Shown: positions 17,487-25,341 of the stretch, in pieces
Position numbering within the stretch: the stretch's first letter is position 1
Layout of the letters: each line of letters starts with the position of its first letter
From: CAG-390 sp964384555
GTDB taxonomy: Bacteria; Bacillota; Clostridia; Oscillospirales; CAG-272
Assembly (NCBI GenBank): GCA_964384555.1
Contig: CAYLLA010000003.1
Coordinates: 1-64,000 of the forward strand
Reading direction: 5' to 3'
DNA length: 64,000 bases
Position numbers and translations under genes: made by a program
Notes under the pieces: model-generated
Told to the model about the DNA's origin: nothing
The model's input: only the letters and a program-made list of their open reading frames with translations
The model's database searches: none

Positions 17487-19043
17487 TCAGCTCAAGTATT
17501 TACCGTCATAAAGATTTTTGCCCGTGAGGATGATATCCTCCAGCTCATCAAGGTAGTAATAATGATCCTCTTTTGAGCCGTATTTTATTGCCTCTCCGCC
17601 GTTATCGTATATTCGGCGCTCCCATCCGCGGCTCTTTGCAAAAAGGTGGAGAGACTTATATTCACCTATATAGCCGTTTGAATTAAAGCCAAGCACCCGA
17701 TAGGTCGGCGTGCGATCGTTATCGACCACTGAATACTCCGCGGCTATGCAATAGTCATCATTTTGGTATATGATGTCTATCCTGCGAAAGCTCACTCTGC
17801 CGCCGCTGAGCGTATAAACGCCTGTCATTCCTTGATAAGCGCGCACAGCACTTATCGGTATCCTGTAGCCGCTCAAGACCTCGCGCTCTATCCTTACTTG
17901 CTGTACCCGCTGATAGTTAAAGCCCTCCGGCATTACACGAGTGGAGAACAAAAGCAGCCATCCGCCGGTCCGCTCGTCATCAGTGATCGATTCAAGCGTC
18001 ATCAAAACACTCGTGCCACCGTTGTTTTCAAATATTATGTTATATTCCTCACCAACGGTGTAGTCTCCGCCGCTGTGCCTTTCAACACCCACGGCGATAT
18101 ACCACTGCGAGCCTTCAACGATCTTTCCTACAGCTCCGGAGGGGGTAATGGGCGAGGCATCCAGTGCCTCATAAAAAGCATCGCACGTGAATCCGTCTAT
18201 AAGCGCACCGTCAAAGATCCCCTCGTAGCCATCGCAATATCTGAAATAGTATCCGGAGCATGGCGCGCTCACGCTGTCAAGTTGGTTACCGCAGATCAAA
18301 TAGAGGCGAGAAAGCTCAGCATTCATTGCCGTGATGGCATTCTCGATATTATTATCCTGCCCGCGGTAGGCATCGTATCTTATAAGCAGTCGGCGAAGTT
18401 CGTCGGACATACCCGCGGCACTGTTGTAATCGGATTCCGATATGCTCTGCATCAGCTCTCCCCAAGTATCGGAGAGCGCGGAGCTGACATTAAGAATATT
18501 CTCGGATGCTTGCGCTTTTTTTAGCGCCGAGCGAAGCAGGGAGATCTCCCCCTCGAGCTTGGCAATACGTCCAAGCGTTTCCGCATCCTCGGCGGGGTAT
18601 ATATATGCGGCGTCTTCACCCATGGAGGCAAGCTCGCCATCCGCCAAAAGATATCTCATCGCACCGCCTGCGTTTTGCGAAACGAGCACCCGCTCGCGCT
18701 TCATTAAATACGCTGTGGCAGATGTATACTCGGATTCTCGTGTCAGCACGGCCGGGGTCGTTGTAACGGTCGGGGTCATATCCCCGATCAGCTGAATGAC
18801 TATATATACAGCAAATCCCACCGCCGCCAGCGCAACGAATATGTGTGTCATGGCGGTAAGAAAATAATGCGTATCGAATATCGGCCCCCGTTTTTTCCTT
18901 TCCGCCACATGTACCATCGGGATGCCCGGTGTGCGGCGGCGGAGAGCCGGCAACTCGTCATACTCGTCCTGCTTTTGTCGAGGCGGCTTTTGAGATGAGT
19001 CAGCGCTCGGAACCACTTGCAGATCCTTTTTGTTTTCCTCCAT
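17487..19043 (-). CDS. HlyD-like membrane protein of the sepF cluster
   Basis: A 518-residue protein with a hydrophilic basic N-terminal ~75 residues, one membrane helix at about 78-105 (FVALAAVGFAVYIVIQLIG) and a large extracellular part. That part contains a short barrel-like start, a helical hairpin (about 150-235) and beta-rich segments ending in RIPISAVRAYQGMTGVYTL, a pattern of HlyD-type adaptor proteins. Such a gene recurs beside yggS-sepF in Clostridia and no transporter partner is next to it, so a role in the envelope or division is more likely than drug efflux. GGAG eight bases upstream fixes the start at 19043. Function not established. Confidence 0.65.
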   Translation of the reverse strand: MEENKKDLQVVPSADSSQKPPRQKQDEYDELPALRRRTPGIPMVHVAERKKRGPIFDTHYFLTAMTHIFVALAAVGFAVYIVIQLIGDMTPTVTTTPAVLTRESEYTSATAYLMKRERVLVSQNAGGAMRYLLADGELASMGEDAAYIYPAEDAETLGRIAKLEGEISLLRSALKKAQASENILNVSSALSDTWGELMQSISESDYNSAAGMSDELRRLLIRYDAYRGQDNNIENAITAMNAELSRLYLICGNQLDSVSAPCSGYYFRYCDGYEGIFDGALIDGFTCDAFYEALDASPITPSGAVGKIVEGSQWYIAVGVERHSGGDYTVGEEYNIIFENNGGTSVLMTLESITDDERTGGWLLLFSTRVMPEGFNYQRVQQVRIEREVLSGYRIPISAVRAYQGMTGVYTLSGGRVSFRRIDIIYQNDDYCIAAEYSVVDNDRTPTYRVLGFNSNGYIGEYKSLHLFAKSRGWERRIYDNGGEAIKYGSKEDHYYYLDELEDIILTGKNLYDGKYLS

Positions 19044-19113
19044 CCGAGCCGCTCCTTTCATATCATACATGCCCGCTCATACATGCTCGTGACTGATCAA
19101 GAGAACGATCGCA

Positions 19114-20148
19114 TCACTTGTTCAAAAAATCGTTGATAAGCTCCAGCGCCGCGACATCCGGGGCAGGGGAGTCCTCGGTAATATCGATCCAGCGGATGTA
19201 AGGCTTGGCCGAAAACCATGTCATTTGGCGCTTGGCGTAGCGGCAGGTAGCTGTAATTATATCATCACGAGCTGACTCGGGCGCCTCGCCGCCCTCAAGC
19301 GCCGCTATCATCTCTTTGTAGCCTATGGCTTGCGCGGCAGTTGACGGTGCACCGCTCCCCGCGCATTCAAATGCGCCATCGGCCATTAAACGTCGCACCT
19401 CGTCGCCGAGTCCGGCATCAAGCATCTCGTCCACGCGCTGTGAAATTCTTTGCCGCAGCAGTGAACGATCGGGATACCGCAAGCCTATAACGAGCGCATC
19501 AAACTTTTGATCAGCCGCGCACTCGCGCGACCTTCTGTCAAGCTCACTTTTCGGGATCCCGCTCTCGCGGTATATCTCAATGGCACGTATCACGCGCCGC
19601 ACATTGTTTTTGTGTATTGCCTCTGCGGATATCGGATCCACCTCGCGCAGCATCTCGTGCAGTCGCTCGCGCCCATCGGGTGCGGCGGCTATCGCCTCAA
19701 GCTCGGTGCGGATATCGGTTCTGCCGCTTGTAGCGGAATATGCCCGCGGCATAAGCAGACTTTCAAGATAAAGCCCCGTACCGCCGCAAAGGATCGGTAA
19801 ACTGCCGCCCTGCGCTGTTTCGCGTATAGCTGCTTCTGCATCGCGAACGTAATCGGCGCAGGAATACGCCATTTGCGGCGAGACTATATCAAACATTCGG
19901 TGCGGTACGATCCTCATATCCTCCGCCGTCGGCTTTGCCGTGCCAATATCCATGCCGCGGTATATCTGCATCGAGTCACAACAGATTATACTGCCGCCCA
20001 GCTTTTGTGCCAACCGCATTGCAAGACTGCTCTTGCCGGAGGCGGTTGGCCCTACAATAGCAATGATCTTTGTTTTGGGTGCCGCCGCAGAGCTTTTATC
20101 TATATCTATGTTTTGATCTTTATCGTTCATTTTTAAATTAAAAGTCAA
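19114..20148 (-). CDS. miaA: tRNA dimethylallyltransferase
   Basis: Transfers a dimethylallyl group to A37 of tRNAs that read UNN codons. The P-loop is GPTASGKSSLA near residue 33; further marks are CCDSMQIYRGMDIGTAKPT, ILCGGTGLYLESLL and the C-terminal TATCRYAKRQMTWF. The start may be a TTG at 20148 that overlaps the stop of the upstream gene with AGGA six bases before it, or an ATG at 20130 with no clear ribosome site. Length (338-344 residues) is slightly above average. Confidence 0.93.
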   Translation of the reverse strand: MTFNLKMNDKDQNIDIDKSSAAAPKTKIIAIVGPTASGKSSLAMRLAQKLGGSIICCDSMQIYRGMDIGTAKPTAEDMRIVPHRMFDIVSPQMAYSCADYVRDAEAAIRETAQGGSLPILCGGTGLYLESLLMPRAYSATSGRTDIRTELEAIAAAPDGRERLHEMLREVDPISAEAIHKNNVRRVIRAIEIYRESGIPKSELDRRSRECAADQKFDALVIGLRYPDRSLLRQRISQRVDEMLDAGLGDEVRRLMADGAFECAGSGAPSTAAQAIGYKEMIAALEGGEAPESARDDIITATCRYAKRQMTWFSAKPYIRWIDITEDSPAPDVAALELINDFLNK

Positions 20149-21185
20149 AATGGGATCCTGGCAGCTTCGGTAAACGCCATGCGCGTAAGAGCATCGCCGC
20201 TTTTTCTCTTTTTGGGTAGGGAGATAAGATCCACAGGTATCTGCGGAGCATCATCGGCGGTATAAATGCTGAACTTAGGATCATCCGAAAGATCATTGCC
20301 GCCCGCACCATGCGTTATCAGTGAACGATACGGCTCGCCAAACGCACACAGCATGCCGCATTCGCGCGGGATGCCTTGCCACCACCACGCGGCCACACCT
20401 TGCTTGTCCGATGGTACTACCTGTGCAAAGAATCCATCAAACAGCCGCATCATGCCGTAAAGAAGCCTTCGCAGTGCAAATTGCCATTCGGGATATTCCC
20501 AAACATCCTCCGGCATCGTAAGTGCAACGCGAGATACCCGCCTGCCGTCATTTTTCGCAGGGCGAGTGGCATCACTTATCAAAACATGCGTTACCGGAAA
20601 GCTCCCCAGCCACACAGGCGCACTGTCTTTTTTCAAATGATCCAAAAAATGCTCCATGCCTTGCTCCGAAAGCTCAAACGCGGCATCTGTTCCGCTGCCG
20701 TATTTTCGCGGCAGTGCAAAAGGCAGATATTTATCAAGCAGCGCAACAAACTCATCCGCGTACGCCGCAAACGGCGCGTGCGGGAGATAATAGCACGCAA
20801 GGGTAATCATTGGCGTGTATTGCGAGGGTGGGGAATAGATAAACCGTTCCGCCCCCTCACCGACATGCACGTCTCCGCTTTGCAGATCCATCGAGACCCC
20901 ACCTGCGGCATTAGCCAGCTCTCCGGCAAACCTCGCGGCGGACTTAAAGGATATATCCTCCGGCGATACCTCGCGCGCCAAACGGATATGTGTAACATAG
21001 CTCAGACCGCGCACGGCAAAAAATGCACGCGCGGGAATATCGGCGCACTCTATCGCCACGGAATGATCCATCAGCAGTTCGTTATCTATGAGTCGCGGCG
21101 GGCGCAATGCCCTCTCGACTGCGGAATTATCGCTTGCCATGACCCATGGATCAAGTGGTGTGTATATATCGATCTCGTGAGCCAT
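20145..21185 (-). CDS. Protein of unknown function upstream of miaA
   Basis: Not recognised. The 346-residue product has no signal peptide or membrane helix and looks like a soluble mixed alpha/beta protein. Possible landmarks are YYLPHAPFAAYADEF, ALPRKYGSG, WEYPEWQFALRRLL and AAWWWQGIPRECGML. TTGGAGG lies about five bases before the ATG at 21185, which is preferred over an ATG four codons upstream, and a good promoter precedes it. Its stop overlaps the possible miaA TTG start, so it probably heads the transcript feeding miaA. The orderly base composition argues for a real gene. Confidence 0.7.
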   Translation of the reverse strand: MAHEIDIYTPLDPWVMASDNSAVERALRPPRLIDNELLMDHSVAIECADIPARAFFAVRGLSYVTHIRLAREVSPEDISFKSAARFAGELANAAGGVSMDLQSGDVHVGEGAERFIYSPPSQYTPMITLACYYLPHAPFAAYADEFVALLDKYLPFALPRKYGSGTDAAFELSEQGMEHFLDHLKKDSAPVWLGSFPVTHVLISDATRPAKNDGRRVSRVALTMPEDVWEYPEWQFALRRLLYGMMRLFDGFFAQVVPSDKQGVAAWWWQGIPRECGMLCAFGEPYRSLITHGAGGNDLSDDPKFSIYTADDAPQIPVDLISLPKKRKSGDALTRMAFTEAARIPF

Positions 21186-21220
21186 ATCAGCCTCCAAGTA
21201 AAAATAAATATTTATAATAT

Positions 21221-21249
21221 ATTATACCATAAAAAGAGCACGCATGCAA
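21221..21249 (-). promoter_or_regulatory. Sigma-A promoter for the 20-21 kb minus-strand run
   Basis: On the minus strand TTGCAT (21244-21249), 17-base spacer, perfect TATAAT (21221-21226), about 35 bases before the start at 21185. Confidence 0.75.
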
Positions 21250-21406
21250 TACCAAAGGCAAAAAAATGTCAGATAAATATAGAAAAAGATCAATAGATGA
21301 AGATAAAAACACGCCGCTGGCGGCGGAGATGATGACCGAACGGCACCGCACACCATCGCAAACAAAGCTTTTTTGCTCATTCATTTGATTTTTTTGAAAA
21401 AAGGAC

Positions 21407-21435
21407 TTGAAAAAGCTTCAAAGATGTGATATAAT
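21407..21435 (+). promoter_or_regulatory. Sigma-A promoter of tRNA-Ser
   Basis: TTGAAA, 17 bases, TATAAT with an extended TGA before the -10; about 50 bases upstream of the mature tRNA. Confidence 0.75.
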
Positions 21436-21485
21436 AAGCAACGTTGAGCACGAATGCCTATTGCACCGCGCCAACACAACAATAC

Positions 21486-21574
21486 GGAGAGATATCGAAG
21501 TGGTCATAACGGGGCTGACTCGAAATCAGTTTGGGAGCAATCCCACGTGGGTTCGAATCCCACTCTCTCCGCCA
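21486..21574 (+). tRNA. tRNA-Ser (anticodon CGA)
   Basis: An 89-base class II tRNA. The acceptor stem is GGAGAGA with TCTCTCC, the anticodon loop is CTCGAAA giving anticodon CGA, the long variable arm is TGGGA-GCAA-TCCCA, the T arm is GTGGG-TTCGAAT-CCCAC, and the discriminator G and CCA are encoded. It reads serine UCG codons. Confidence 0.96.
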
Positions 21575-21610
21575 ATATTAAAGGGGCAGCTACGCTGCCC
21601 CTTTAATATT
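21574..21610 (+). terminator. Hairpin terminator behind tRNA-Ser
   Basis: A 17-bp perfect stem (21574-21590 with 21594-21610) around a TAC loop, starting at the last base of the tRNA. The stem ends in an A/T-rich base (AATATT), which can supply the U-tract. Confidence 0.8.
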
Positions 21611-21704
21611 GTATGATTGAAAATTTGACCCCACCGCAAATGCTTTGCATTTGCAAGCTTGGCGCCAAGGTGACGAAAGAGATCTGCGGTCCATACGCGC
21701 AAAG

Positions 21705-21727
21705 CGGGGTTCAGAATCCCACTCTCT
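21705..21727 (+). repeat. Degenerate copy of the tRNA-Ser 3' end
   Basis: GGGTTC and AATCCCACTCTCT recur here, matching the T arm and acceptor end of the tRNA at 21550-21569 with one inserted base. Such tail copies arise when mobile elements integrate at tRNA genes. No integrase is visible, so it may be a relic of an element now lost. Confidence 0.45.
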
Positions 21728-21823
21728 GTAACGATTCGTGTTGTCGACATCCACAACGCAAATCATTTTAAACTTTGCATCAAAATGATGTTCTCACCCT
21801 TTCAATCAAACAAGGAGATACAC

Positions 21824-22324
21824 ATGGGCTATTTGAATTATGAATTCTTTGACGAGTTCAAAGCACTCGATAACTTATGTAGAGATATCTATGGTGAATC
21901 TGTTGAAAAAAAACTTGGTGTAACCTTGTATCTTGAAGACATGGATCAAAAGGCCTATCAAGGTGCGGTTATAATATCTGGTTGGACATCGGATTATAAT
22001 CATTTGAAATCTGCAAGAAATATGCGGAATGAGTTGGCACACTCTCGCAATTCAATTACGATCGATATTTGTTCGCAAGAAGACATTGACTTTGTTCGTT
22101 CTTTCAGAATGAGAATATTAAATCAAACAGACCCGATCGCAATGTTAAGAAAGCAAAACATTCAATCTCGGCCAGTTTCAACTTTGAAACACACAGAGCA
22201 CGAGTTGTCGACATGTAATCAATCTGCTACGTCAAAAACTTCAACCGGATGCTTGGGGTTAGCAATATTATTTTTAGTTGTTTTTTCTTTAGTAATTGCT
22301 TTTTTGTGCGCCGTTAAGCTATGA
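21824..22324 (+). CDS. Small membrane-anchored HEPN-like protein next to tRNA-Ser
   Basis: A 166-residue protein. Residues 1-125 look like a helical domain with LDNLCRDIYG, then ARNMRNELAHSRNS, which contains an R-x4-H motif (Arg68, His73) like the HEPN ribonuclease signature, then FRMRILNQTDPIAMLRK. Small Bacillota proteins with this pattern are known as a domain of unknown function (DUF6548 from memory, unverified). Residues 140-164 form a hydrophobic C-terminal helix, so the domain probably faces the cytoplasm on a membrane anchor. AAGGAG precedes the ATG at 21824. Codon use is more A/T-rich than the neighbours, suggesting transfer. RNase activity is inference. Confidence 0.6.
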   Translation: MGYLNYEFFDEFKALDNLCRDIYGESVEKKLGVTLYLEDMDQKAYQGAVIISGWTSDYNHLKSARNMRNELAHSRNSITIDICSQEDIDFVRSFRMRILNQTDPIAMLRKQNIQSRPVSTLKHTEHELSTCNQSATSKTSTGCLGLAILFLVVFSLVIAFLCAVKL

Positions 22325-22397
22325 TACAGTTCGTTATCATCGTAGTATCTGAATCGATTTCGCTTTCATAACAGATATAGCGCCCCAATAGTAAATA

Positions 22398-22433
22398 GCC
22401 CCCGCCATGTCGCTTACGCGACATGGCGGGGGC
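22398..22433. terminator. Perfect 16-bp hairpin between convergent genes
   Basis: Stem 22398-22413 with 22418-22433 around TTAC. A weak TATTT follows on the minus strand, where it would end the sigma-factor transcript, and an A/T-rich stretch follows on the plus strand. Confidence 0.65.
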
Positions 22434-22458
22434 ACATTTATAATTTTATTCTTCTTAT

Positions 22459-23046
22459 TTATCGATTTCTCACCAATTCGCGCAGCGATTCACCGCCGAG
22501 CTCCAGTATCTTGGCTTTAGCGCGTGAGTAGCGCTTGCGCACGAGGGAGGGGGAGATATCCATCAGATATGCGATCTCATCACAGGCAAGTCCCATACTG
22601 CGAAGTATCATTACATCGCGGTATTTTTCGTCAAGGCTTGAGATGAGCTTATTGAGATAGTCACACATCATCTCGCTCATGACCGATTCCTCAACATTTG
22701 AGGATTCATCGGGGATATCAAATACCGGAGAATCGTCATCATCGGTAGGCGAGATGGAAAACTCTTTTGTTTTGCGCTCTATCTTACTGTCGTACATCGC
22801 GCGAGCGGTATTGCGACAGGTGATAAGCAACATTTTAGCAAGATCATCATCGCGTGCGGCTTCCATGAATATCTCGATCTTATCTATGACCTTCACTATC
22901 GTCTCCTGCACGCAATCCTGTGCATCAAAATGATCGTGCAGGATATCCATGGCAACCAGATACATTTTTTCCGCGTAGCGATTATATATATCTTCGACAA
23001 ATGATCTGTCACCATCGTCGTTCATGGCCATGATAATTGCCAGCAT
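22459..23046 (-). CDS. Sigma-70 family (ECF-like) RNA polymerase sigma factor
   Basis: A 195-residue alternative sigma factor. Region 2 spans about 10-90 (VEDIYNRYAEKMYLVAMDIL, DAQDCVQETIVKV), then an acidic linker FSISPTDDDDSPVFD, then region 4 (about 130-190) with LDEKYRDVMILRSMGLACDEIAYLMDIS-type helices and VRKRYSRAKAKILEL. GGAGG eight bases before the ATG at 23046 fixes the start over the longer open frame. No anti-sigma gene is adjacent. A perfect sigma-A promoter lies upstream. The regulon is unknown. Confidence 0.85.
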   Translation of the reverse strand: MLAIIMAMNDDGDRSFVEDIYNRYAEKMYLVAMDILHDHFDAQDCVQETIVKVIDKIEIFMEAARDDDLAKMLLITCRNTARAMYDSKIERKTKEFSISPTDDDDSPVFDIPDESSNVEESVMSEMMCDYLNKLISSLDEKYRDVMILRSMGLACDEIAYLMDISPSLVRKRYSRAKAKILELGGESLRELVRNR

Positions 23047-23149
23047 ACGATCATCCTCCGCTAAAATTAAAAAAACAAAGTAAAACGCGACCTGCTTACC
23101 GCGCTCATCCCGCATTGCGAGAGCGGGGGAGCGTTCATCGGTACAAAGA

Positions 23150-23178
23150 ATTATATCACATTTCGACCGTTTTGTCAA
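23150..23178 (-). promoter_or_regulatory. Consensus sigma-A promoter of the sigma-factor gene
   Basis: Minus strand TTGACA (23173-23178), 17 bases, TATAAT (23150-23155), with an extended -10 TG. About 100 bases of leader precede the start. Confidence 0.85.
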
Positions 23179-23213
23179 CCCGCGGCCGCGTCTCGCGCTT
23201 TTTCGTTTGATAA

Positions 23214-23423
23214 CTACCTCCGCACAGGCTTTTTATCATCCTCAGCTGTACCGGGATCTGCATCAAGATCTAAATCAAAATATGTCTCCGAGTCGTCGTC
23301 GTAATAAAAGATCTCGCCGCGCTCACGCCGCTCCGGCATCTTGGCGCGTTCGTTTATCTCGTCCTGATACCCGGAAAGTGCGGCAAAAGGCGCAAACTGC
23401 CCGGCGCGCTCCTCGAGTGTCAT
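23214..23423 (-). CDS. Small protein paired with the Y-family polymerase, N-terminus interrupted
   Basis: From the ATG at 23423 the product has 69 residues beginning MTLEERAGQFAPFAALSGY, a conserved segment of small proteins encoded behind Y-family polymerases in Clostridia. The conserved N-terminal part DDIIDLPHHVSKNRKQM is encoded in frame just upstream but is cut off by a TAA at 23472-23474. A GTG that overlaps the polymerase stop (23484-23486) would be the natural coupled start and meets the TAA at codon 5. Either translation starts internally and loses the conserved end, or the gene is inactive. The C-terminus is very acidic. Confidence 0.6.
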   Translation of the reverse strand: MTLEERAGQFAPFAALSGYQDEINERAKMPERRERGEIFYYDDDSETYFDLDLDADPGTAEDDKKPVRR

Positions 23424-23482
23424 CTGTTTGCGGTTCTTTGAAACATGATGCGGCAGATCTATTATATCGTCTTACTGTCCCC

Positions 23483-24157
23483 TCACGCCTTGTGTCCTCC
23501 TATCTGGGCATTGCGCTCTATCGCCGTTGCGCCATCTTCAAGATCAAGCCCCTTGATGATGGCGTTTTTGCCAAGCTTCTTTTTTATTTCTATTACCGTT
23601 TGCTGCAACCGCCGCTCGCGACCCAGCACCTCGGCATCCTGCGCCTGTTTGCGACTCAATGCCTCGTGGTCGGTAAAGATATCAAGCTGCTCACCATCCC
23701 CGGTGTCATCATTTTTCGCCTCTCCCTCCGGGCAAAGATCGCAAAGCGTAACATTCAGGCGGCGTACCTTTTTATCGGGATCGACTATGCGCTCAAAAAG
23801 TGACACCACTGCCTCTGTTATCTGCCGCGTTGAGGATGTATATCCCGTCAGCGCCACGGTGCCGTGCGCCGGCTTGGGGACTCGCCTGCCGTAACGGTCT
23901 CGGGCGGCGGGCGGGGGAGTGCCGCTGCCGTCATCTTCGGCAGGAGAGGTGATATCATATCCCACATCTATGACCACGCGGTCGGTCACAAGACCTCGCT
24001 CTACTATATCGAGGACGGACGCCTCTGTCATTTCCTTTATTATTATCAAAGCTTTTTCGAAAGTATACGGCGTGCTCAGCACCTGCCCCGAGGAGGAGCT
24101 TGAGCTTTGCGGTCGGTATGATTTGATTGCGGCTATGGTGCATGGCTCCCACCCCAT
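23483..24157 (-). CDS. Y-family DNA polymerase, C-terminal fragment (frameshifted)
   Basis: Little-finger and tail region of a UmuC/DinB-type translesion polymerase, in the -1 frame relative to the N-terminal part. It begins within GWEPCTIAAIKSYRP, and continues with SSGQVLSTPYTFEKALIII, DRYGRRVPKPAHGTVALTGY, TSSTRQITEAVVSLFERI and a charged tail. Aligned with intact relatives this should follow HAW directly, so the two open frames are one broken gene. No separate ribosome site supports independent translation. The last codons overlap a possible GTG start of the small partner gene. Confidence 0.75.
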   Translation of the reverse strand: MGWEPCTIAAIKSYRPQSSSSSSGQVLSTPYTFEKALIIIKEMTEASVLDIVERGLVTDRVVIDVGYDITSPAEDDGSGTPPPAARDRYGRRVPKPAHGTVALTGYTSSTRQITEAVVSLFERIVDPDKKVRRLNVTLCDLCPEGEAKNDDTGDGEQLDIFTDHEALSRKQAQDAEVLGRERRLQQTVIEIKKKLGKNAIIKGLDLEDGATAIERNAQIGGHKA

Positions 24158-24993
24158 GCATGATCTATGAGCAGCTCGGCGTTAACACCAAACAGGTCGT
24201 AAAGCAACCCCTCATCTATCAGCGAGCATCTTGCCACGTCACCCATGGTATTCATGCCGTGGGCTTTAAGCTTATCGGCGTATCCGCGCCCAACGCGCCA
24301 AAAATCGGTTATGGGGCGGTGTGACCACAGCTCGCGTCGATATGTCATCTCATCGAGCTCGGCTATGCGTACACCGTATTTGTCGGCAGGTATGTGCTTT
24401 GCCATAATGTCAAGTGCAACCTTGCAAAGGTAGAGATTGGGGCCTATTCCCGCGGTTGCAGTGATGCCAGTTTCCTTTAAAACATCAAGTATCATTCTAC
24501 GCGCCAGAGCCTGTGCCGTGGTCTTGTAAAACCCGAGATACTGCGTAGCATCTATAAACACCTCGTCAACGCTGTATACGTGTATATCGTCAGGCGAAAC
24601 ATATTTAAGATACATTTGATATATCTTAACGCTCATCTTTTTATAAAGTGCCATGCGCGGCTTGGCAACTATATAATCGAGCGCCAGTTCGGGGTGTGCG
24701 CGCAACTCGGGATCAAAATATGATGCGCCCGAAAAAATGCCGCCCGGTGCTTTTTTGCGCCGTACATTGTTTATATCACGAACTTTGGCTATCACCTCAA
24801 ACATCCGCGCTCGTCCGGGGATGCCGTAGGCCTTAAGTGACGGTGTGACCGCAAGGCAGATCGTTTTTTCGGTGCGCGATTCATCGGCTACAACAAGATT
24901 TGTCGTTAATGGGTCAAGCCCGCGGGCTGCGCACTCTACCGATGCAAAAAAGGATTTTAGGTCTATGGCAATATATGTTCTTTTTTCGCTCAT
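24133..24993 (-). CDS. Y-family DNA polymerase, N-terminal fragment (frameshifted)
   Basis: Palm, fingers and thumb of a translesion DNA polymerase. The first metal-binding motif is IAIDLKSFFASVECAARG near residues 9-26, and VYSVDEVFIDAT carries the second pair of acidic residues. Further on come TATAGIGPNLYLCKVALDI and the helix-hairpin segment TDFWRVGRGYADKLKAHGM. After LLIDHAWG the frame runs into GSHAP and stops, whereas relatives read HAWGWEPCT, which is encoded in the next frame at 24157. One base appears lost from a G-run near 24145. AAAGGAGG lies 11 bases before the ATG at 24993. Confidence 0.78.
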   Translation of the reverse strand: MSEKRTYIAIDLKSFFASVECAARGLDPLTTNLVVADESRTEKTICLAVTPSLKAYGIPGRARMFEVIAKVRDINNVRRKKAPGGIFSGASYFDPELRAHPELALDYIVAKPRMALYKKMSVKIYQMYLKYVSPDDIHVYSVDEVFIDATQYLGFYKTTAQALARRMILDVLKETGITATAGIGPNLYLCKVALDIMAKHIPADKYGVRIAELDEMTYRRELWSHRPITDFWRVGRGYADKLKAHGMNTMGDVARCSLIDEGLLYDLFGVNAELLIDHAWGGSHAP

Positions 24994-25072
24994 CCGAAAA
25001 GCTGCCTCCTTTTTGAATATTTTGGCTTCAAGCCGAGCGCAGATCTGCACCGCTCGTTGAGTCTCTAAATTA

Positions 25073-25100
25073 ATTATATCACGAAGTAGGGAAAAGTCAA
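25073..25100 (-). promoter_or_regulatory. Sigma-A promoter of the Y-family polymerase locus
   Basis: Minus strand TTGACT (25095-25100), 16 bases, TATAAT (25073-25078), extended -10 TGA. No convincing SOS box was recognised. Confidence 0.65.
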
Positions 25101-25228
25101 CAGCCAAAAATGCGCATTTAATTTGCCGACGCGCAGGGCTTACAAACGTGTTTTTAAGCAAAAAATGCAGGAATGCTTGCAAAAATGCAAGTTGTGACGA
25201 AAAAACGCCCACAAAAATGCAATTTTAT

Positions 25229-25257
25229 ATTGACAAGTTGCAAAAACGGTTGTATAA
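25229..25257 (+). promoter_or_regulatory. Perfect consensus sigma-A promoter of the ABC importer
   Basis: TTGACA (25229-25234), 17 bases, TATAAT (25252-25257). Upstream are three AAATGCA elements (25163, 25183, 25214) and the palindrome CTTGCA-AAAA-TGCAAG (25176-25191), likely operator or upstream-binding sites. Confidence 0.9.
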
Positions 25258-25341
25258 TTAGGGCGTTGTTTGAGATGGCGGAAGGCAATATCCGAACAGC
25301 AAAAAGCAAAAAGCAAAACCATCAAGACATTTGAGCTTTAA

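Noticed and set aside
21526..21756. Minus-strand open frame across tRNA-Ser reading GGESGIRTHVGLLPN
   Set aside because: This is the familiar artefact of translating the reverse strand of a class II tRNA gene.
24140..24160. Programmed -1 frameshift in the Y-family polymerase
   Set aside because: The sequence is not a canonical slippery heptamer and no stimulatory pseudoknot was seen; mutation or sequence error fits better.
25275..25334. Lys-rich 19-codon leader peptide before the ABC importer
   Set aside because: Ribosome site is weak and there are no codons of a plausible regulating amino acid such as Trp; kept only as part of the attenuator note.
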